A DNA stretch of 64,000 bases from assembly GCA_040766885.1 (NCBI GenBank), contig JAXGPP010000027.1, positions 28,141 to 92,140 of the forward strand, read 5' to 3'. The notes beneath the pieces were generated by a model. That model did no database searches. It saw nothing but the letters and a program-made list of their open reading frames with translations, and had not been told where the DNA came from. The position numbers were made by a program, and so were the translations under genes. Source of the DNA: JAXGPP01 sp040766885 (lineage in GTDB: Bacteria > Planctomycetota > Planctomycetia > Pirellulales > Thermoguttaceae). Positions 60,175 to 64,000 of the stretch are shown in pieces (position 1 is the stretch's first letter; each line of letters begins with the position of its first letter).

Positions 60175-61857
60175 ATGGCTCCTCAATTCATCTTCGAGAT
60201 GCGGTCGGTGAGCAAGTCCTACGGCGAGAAGGTCGTGCTCCGGGACATCAGCCTGTCGTTCTACTACGGGGCCAAGATCGGCGTCGTGGGGGAGAATGGC
60301 GCGGGCAAGTCGACGCTGCTGCGGATCATGGCGGGGATCGACCGCGATTTCGACGGCACGGCGAAGCTGGCCAAGGGCATGACAGTGCGCTACGTGGCCC
60401 AGGAGCCGGAGTTGGATCTCGACCTGACGGTCCGGGAGAACCTGCGGCAGGCCGTGCAGCCGATCCAGGATCTCGTGGATCGGTTCAACGAGATCTCCGC
60501 CCTGATGGCCGATCCGGGGGCGGACGACGACCTGGACAAGCTGATGGACCAGATGGCCCAGCTTCAGGAGCAGATCGACGCCCGCGGCGGCTGGGAAATC
60601 GACCGCATGATGGATATCGCCTCGGATGCGCTCGTGCTGCCGCCGGACGACGCTCCGGTCCGGCAGCTTTCGGGAGGGGAGCGGCGCCGCGTGGCGCTCT
60701 GCAAAGCGCTATTGGAGAAGCCCGACCTGCTTCTGCTCGACGAACCCACCAACCACCTCGACGCCGAGACGGTGCAGTGGCTGGAGCAGACGCTGCGCGA
60801 TTATGCGGGGACCGTGATCATCGTCACCCACGACCGCTATTTCCTCGACAACATCACGCGGTGGATCCTGGAACTGGAGAACAGCCGGGGATTGCCGTTC
60901 GAGGGTAACTACTCGTCGTGGCTTGCGCAGAAGGCGGAGCTTCTGCGGGTGATCGAGAAGAAGGAGACACAGCGACAGAAGGTGCTGGAGCGCGAGCTGG
61001 AATGGATCCAAAAATCGCACCAGGGACGGCGGCAGAAGAACCAGGCTCGCATCAAGTCGTACGAGCAGTTGGCGGCGCAGGAAATCGATTCGAAGAGCGA
61101 GACGATCATCCAGATTGCCCCGGGCTCCAGACTGGGCGAGAAGGTGCTCGCCGTGAAGAACGTGGGCAAGAGCTATCCCATGAACGGCGACACGCTGCGG
61201 CTGATGGAGGGCTGCACGTTCGAAGTGCCGCGGGGCGCGGTGGTGGGCATCATCGGCCCCAACGGAACCGGCAAGACAACGCTCTTCCGCATGATCACCG
61301 GGCAGGAGAAGCCCGACGCGGGGACGATCGAACTCGGCCCGACCGTCGAGCTCTCCTACGTGGACCAGCACCGCGACGCGCTGGACGACGAGAAGACGGT
61401 CTTCGAGGAGATCACCGACGGCCGGGACAAGATCGAGTTGGGCAGCATCTCGATCAATTCCCGGGTATACGTCGCGCGGTTCAATTTCCGCGGCCCTCAG
61501 CAGCAGAAGAGGGTGGGCGAGTGCTCCGGCGGCGAGCGAAACCGGATCCACCTGGCGAAGATGCTGCGGCGCGGCGGCAACCTGCTTCTGCTCGACGAGC
61601 CCACCAACGACCTGGACGTGAACACGATGCGGGTGTTGGAGCAGGCGTTGATCGATTTTCCCGGCTGCGCGCTGGTGATCAGCCACGACCGGTTCTTCCT
61701 GGACCGGATCTGCACCCACCTGTTGATCATGGAGGGGAACGGCAAGACGCGCTGGTTTGAGGGGGATTTCACCGACTACGAGCAGGCTGTATTGGCCGAG
61801 AACCCCGATCGCGTCGCGCACCGCCGCAACAAGTATCGCCGCCTCACGCTGCGCTGA
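60175..61857 (+). CDS. ettA: Energy-dependent translational throttle protein EttA (ABC-F)
   Basis: The 560-residue protein has two ABC domains: Walker A GENGAGKST and GPNGTGKTT, signatures LSGGERRRVAL and CSGGERNRIHL, and Walker B LLLLDEPTNHLDAET and LLLLDEPTNDLDVNT. The linker between (about 245-300) is charged: KKETQRQKVLERELEWIQKS, the P-site tRNA interaction motif region. AAGGA before the ATG at 60175 sets the start. EttA binds the ribosomal E site and gates initiation by ATP/ADP ratio. No membrane domain is present. Confidence 0.93.
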   Translation: MAPQFIFEMRSVSKSYGEKVVLRDISLSFYYGAKIGVVGENGAGKSTLLRIMAGIDRDFDGTAKLAKGMTVRYVAQEPELDLDLTVRENLRQAVQPIQDLVDRFNEISALMADPGADDDLDKLMDQMAQLQEQIDARGGWEIDRMMDIASDALVLPPDDAPVRQLSGGERRRVALCKALLEKPDLLLLDEPTNHLDAETVQWLEQTLRDYAGTVIIVTHDRYFLDNITRWILELENSRGLPFEGNYSSWLAQKAELLRVIEKKETQRQKVLERELEWIQKSHQGRRQKNQARIKSYEQLAAQEIDSKSETIIQIAPGSRLGEKVLAVKNVGKSYPMNGDTLRLMEGCTFEVPRGAVVGIIGPNGTGKTTLFRMITGQEKPDAGTIELGPTVELSYVDQHRDALDDEKTVFEEITDGRDKIELGSISINSRVYVARFNFRGPQQQKRVGECSGGERNRIHLAKMLRRGGNLLLLDEPTNDLDVNTMRVLEQALIDFPGCALVISHDRFFLDRICTHLLIMEGNGKTRWFEGDFTDYEQAVLAENPDRVAHRRNKYRRLTLR

Positions 61858-62092
61858 CGGATCACGCCGGCGGGCAGGCGATCGCACTGTCGAGCAATGG
61901 AGCTTCGAGCAAGGGACGGCCGCCGCGGGAGGCGATTCGACTCCAGACGGCGGCGGCCCGATGATCGCTCGGCTTTTCGGATCGATCAGCCATGATTTGG
62001 CGACGGATGACTTCCGTCCGGCTGACGAAGATTGTCCGAGGCCGGGTTGCGAACATCACCGGCCGCATGGCGGCCGTGCTGACGGCGGACGA
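61858..62092. other. Intergenic region between ettA and the convergent fusion gene
   Basis: 235 bases, tail to tail. No clear terminator hairpin or repeat is seen. Confidence 0.35.
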
Positions 62093-64000
62093 TCAACAGA
62101 CTTCCTTGAACTTGCTCTGCGGAGCGCCGCAAACGGGGCATTTGTCGGGGGCCCCGCCGACGTGGGTATGCCCGCAGACATCGCAGACGTAGATGGCGGC
62201 GGGGGCGAGATCCTTGCCCGTCTCGAACGTCTCCAGCGCGTTGGAGTAGAGGTCGAAATGCGTTTTCTCGACCGCGTTGGCGTTGCGGAAGGAGACCATT
62301 GCTGCCTTGTGTCCTTCGGCTTCCGCTTCCTGAATGAAAGCGGGATACATTTGCTGAAACTCGTGTCCCTCGCCCTCGATGGCGGCCTGGAGATTCTGCT
62401 TCGTGTCGCCGACGCCCTTCATCACCCGGAGGTGGGCGTGGGCATGGACCGTCTCCGCAGCGGCGGCCGCGCGGAAGAGCTTGGCGATCTGGGGATAGCC
62501 TTCGGCATCTGCCTTGGCGGCGAAGGCGAGGTACTTGCGATTCGCCTGGCTTTCACCGGCAAACGCGGCTTGAAGATTGTCTTGGGTTGACATGGCGTGA
62601 TGCTCCTTTGGTTCGGGGGTCGATGTGGTTGATAGGGGTGCCGTGATTTCAGGCGGGCGCCAGCCGATTCCGGCGTACTTGATTCCAGTCAACTCGGCCA
62701 TTTCCCGCTTCCAGGTCGTGACGTCGCCAGGGTTGAATTGGGAAAGATGCGTGTGGCCACAGGCACGGGCCATGACCTTCATCAGTTCGACCGAGGCGGT
62801 CAGGAAACGGGCGAGCCGCGCCGACGCCTCGTCGATGTTGAGCCGCGCCCGAAGTTCTTCCTTCTGGGTGGCGATTCCGGAGGGGCAGTTATTGGTGTTA
62901 CAGATCCTCGCGGCAACGCAGCCCATGGCTTGAATGGCCGCGTTCGCGATGGCGATGCCGTCCGCACCAAGGCAAAGGGCCTTGATGAAGTCGGCTGGGG
63001 TCCGCAGCCCGCCCGTAATGATCAGCGTGACTTCGGAGCGACCTCGCCGATCAAGGTGGTTGCGGGCCCGCGCCAATGCGGGAATGGTGGGAACGGAGAT
63101 GTTGTCGCGGAAGAGAAGGGGCGCCGCACCGGTCGCTCCTCCCCGCCCGTCGAGGATGATGTAGTCGACACCGGCTTCGAGGGCGAAATCGATGTCGGCC
63201 TCGATGTGCTGGGCCGACAGCTTCATGCCGACGGGGATACCGCCGGAGAGCGCCCGTACACGATCGGCAAAACGGAGAAAATCTTCCGGACGGATCAAGT
63301 CGGCGAATGCGGGGGGCGAGATCGCCGATTTTCCTGCGGGCAGCCGGCGGATTTGAGCGATCTTCCCTTGAACCTTGTCGCCGGGAAGGTGGCCGCCGGT
63401 GCCGGTCTTCGCCGCCTGGCCGGCCTTGAAGTGAAAGGCCTGCACCTGCGCGAGCAACTGCTCCGAATATCCGAACCGGGCCGATCCCAATTCGAAGAAA
63501 TAGCGGGAATTGGCTGCCTGTTCCTCGGGCAACATTCCGCCTTCGCCGGAACAGATGCCGGTGCCCGCCAGTTCGGCGCCCCGAGCGAGGGCGACCTTTG
63601 CCTCCTCGGACAAAGCCCCGAAGCTCATGTCGGAGACGAAGATCGGAATCTCCAGCCGCAACGGTCTTCGCGCTTGCGGGCCGATGAGCAGATCGGTGCC
63701 CACCGGAACATCGTCGGCAAGCGGCCTGCCGGCCAACTGGGCCGGGAGAATCTGAATGTCGTCCCAACGGGGCAGCGTGGGCGGCGGGACACCCATCGCG
63801 CCCATGGGGCCGTGGGAGCCGACCACGGCCAGTCCGTCGCGGGCCAGGGCGTGGATGAGTTCGAGAGTTGGCTCGACCGCGGTGTTGCGGACGGCCGCGG
63901 TGGATGGCGAGACCGAGGCGGTCGCAGGACTCTCGGTGGGAGTCCCCGCGGGCGCCAGGGAGTCCTCCTCGGGACCATCGCCGGCCAGACGCTCGCAGAG
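62093..64000 (-). CDS. FMN glutamate-synthase-like protein fused to rubrerythrin (5' end outside window)
   Basis: The frame is open from the window edge. From about 63830 it reads VVGSHGPMGAMG, then PIFVSDMSFGALSEEAKVAL, AGTGICSGEGGMLPEE and IILDGRGGATGAAP, and ends the domain with ICNTNNCPSGI, the 3Fe-4S Cys cluster of GltS FMN domains. After a short linker (about 62610) the rubrerythrin part begins at MSTQDNLQAAFAGESQANRK, with diiron ligands in FAGES, AETVHAHAH and EKTHFDLY, and a C-terminal rubredoxin CDVCGH/CPVCGA. It may couple an FMN-Fe-S reductase to peroxide reduction (inference). An internal start for rubrerythrin is possible at 62593. Confidence 0.85.
   Translation of the reverse strand, partial: LCERLAGDGPEEDSLAPAGTPTESPATASVSPSTAAVRNTAVEPTLELIHALARDGLAVVGSHGPMGAMGVPPPTLPRWDDIQILPAQLAGRPLADDVPVGTDLLIGPQARRPLRLEIPIFVSDMSFGALSEEAKVALARGAELAGTGICSGEGGMLPEEQAANSRYFFELGSARFGYSEQLLAQVQAFHFKAGQAAKTGTGGHLPGDKVQGKIAQIRRLPAGKSAISPPAFADLIRPEDFLRFADRVRALSGGIPVGMKLSAQHIEADIDFALEAGVDYIILDGRGGATGAAPLLFRDNISVPTIPALARARNHLDRRGRSEVTLIITGGLRTPADFIKALCLGADGIAIANAAIQAMGCVAARICNTNNCPSGIATQKEELRARLNIDEASARLARFLTASVELMKVMARACGHTHLSQFNPGDVTTWKREMAELTGIKYAGIGWRPPEITAPLSTTSTPEPKEHHAMSTQDNLQAAFAGESQANRKYLAFAAKADAEGYPQIAKLFRAAAAAETVHAHAHLRVMKGVGDTKQNLQAAIEGEGHEFQQMYPAFIQEAEAEGHKAAMVSFRNANAVEKTHFDLYSNALETFETGKDLAPAAIYVCDVCGHTHVGGAPDKCPVCGAPQSKFKEVC

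Overview
The window looks like the chromosome of a GC-rich planctomycete, probably a Pirellulales-type lineage. The clues are a BBP7-type outer-membrane barrel protein, several double-CxxC proteins of a family otherwise known as paralogues in Gemmata and Myxococcus, small Gly/His/Tyr-rich secreted proteins, and a large minus-strand surface-glycan locus. All assignments come from reading the sequence by eye; no database search was run.

Layout. 1-10.9 kb is mostly housekeeping: a partial YhdH-type quinone oxidoreductase, fumarase (fumC), a membrane-anchored coiled-coil protein, a PAS-GAF-REC signalling protein with its own promoter, a methyltransferase, and the conserved ffh-rpsP-trmD-rplS-yraN cluster. 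11-31.1 kb is a nearly unbroken minus-strand surface-glycan locus. It holds GT39-like, GT9, GT4 and GT2 glycosyltransferases, a polysaccharide deacetylase, a GT2-CDP-alcohol phosphotransferase fusion, a second CDP-alcohol phosphotransferase with an altered catalytic motif, a flippase, a GT-B-like transferase, a cytidylyltransferase, two HAD phosphatases, an RmlD-like reductase on the opposite strand, a CelD/FemAB-type acetyltransferase, a Nudix hydrolase and a polytopic membrane protein. The mix of cytidylyltransferase and CDP-alcohol transferases suggests a glycan carrying CDP-activated, phosphodiester-linked groups (inference). 31.4-34.1 kb carries two small secreted proteins with good terminators, and a CCA-adding-type nucleotidyltransferase overlapping a 56-aa coiled-coil gene.

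35.6-45.7 kb is the unusual part: a graveyard or reservoir of polymorphic-toxin cassettes. Two copies of the 3' end of a Hint (autoprocessing) coding sequence, 176 bp long and about 94% identical, lie 5.5 kb apart. Each is followed by a different C-terminal toxin (a nucleotidyltransferase-like domain, and a frameshifted possible EndoU-like domain) and a candidate immunity gene. Around them are a frameshifted papain-like toxin remnant, three double-CxxC immunity-type genes, and other small orphans. Two complete insertion sequences have landed here. An IS66-family element (38344-39972, 8-bp target duplication) splits one small gene. An IS1634-type element (42928-45189, 8-bp target duplication) sits between a toxin and its candidate immunity gene. 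Both insertions can be reversed on paper.

45.9-52.6 kb contains an arginine-to-proline pair (ornithine cyclodeaminase and arginine dihydrolase, overlapping by 4 bp), hairpin-rich dispersed repeats, a 130-bp tandem repeat, a BBP7 barrel protein and a sialidase-like secreted protein. 52.7-59.6 kb encodes the AddA-AddB helicase-nuclease. It is followed by tRNA-Leu(CAG) with a terminator, the ABC-F protein EttA, and, running off the window edge, an FMN glutamate-synthase-like protein fused in frame to rubrerythrin.
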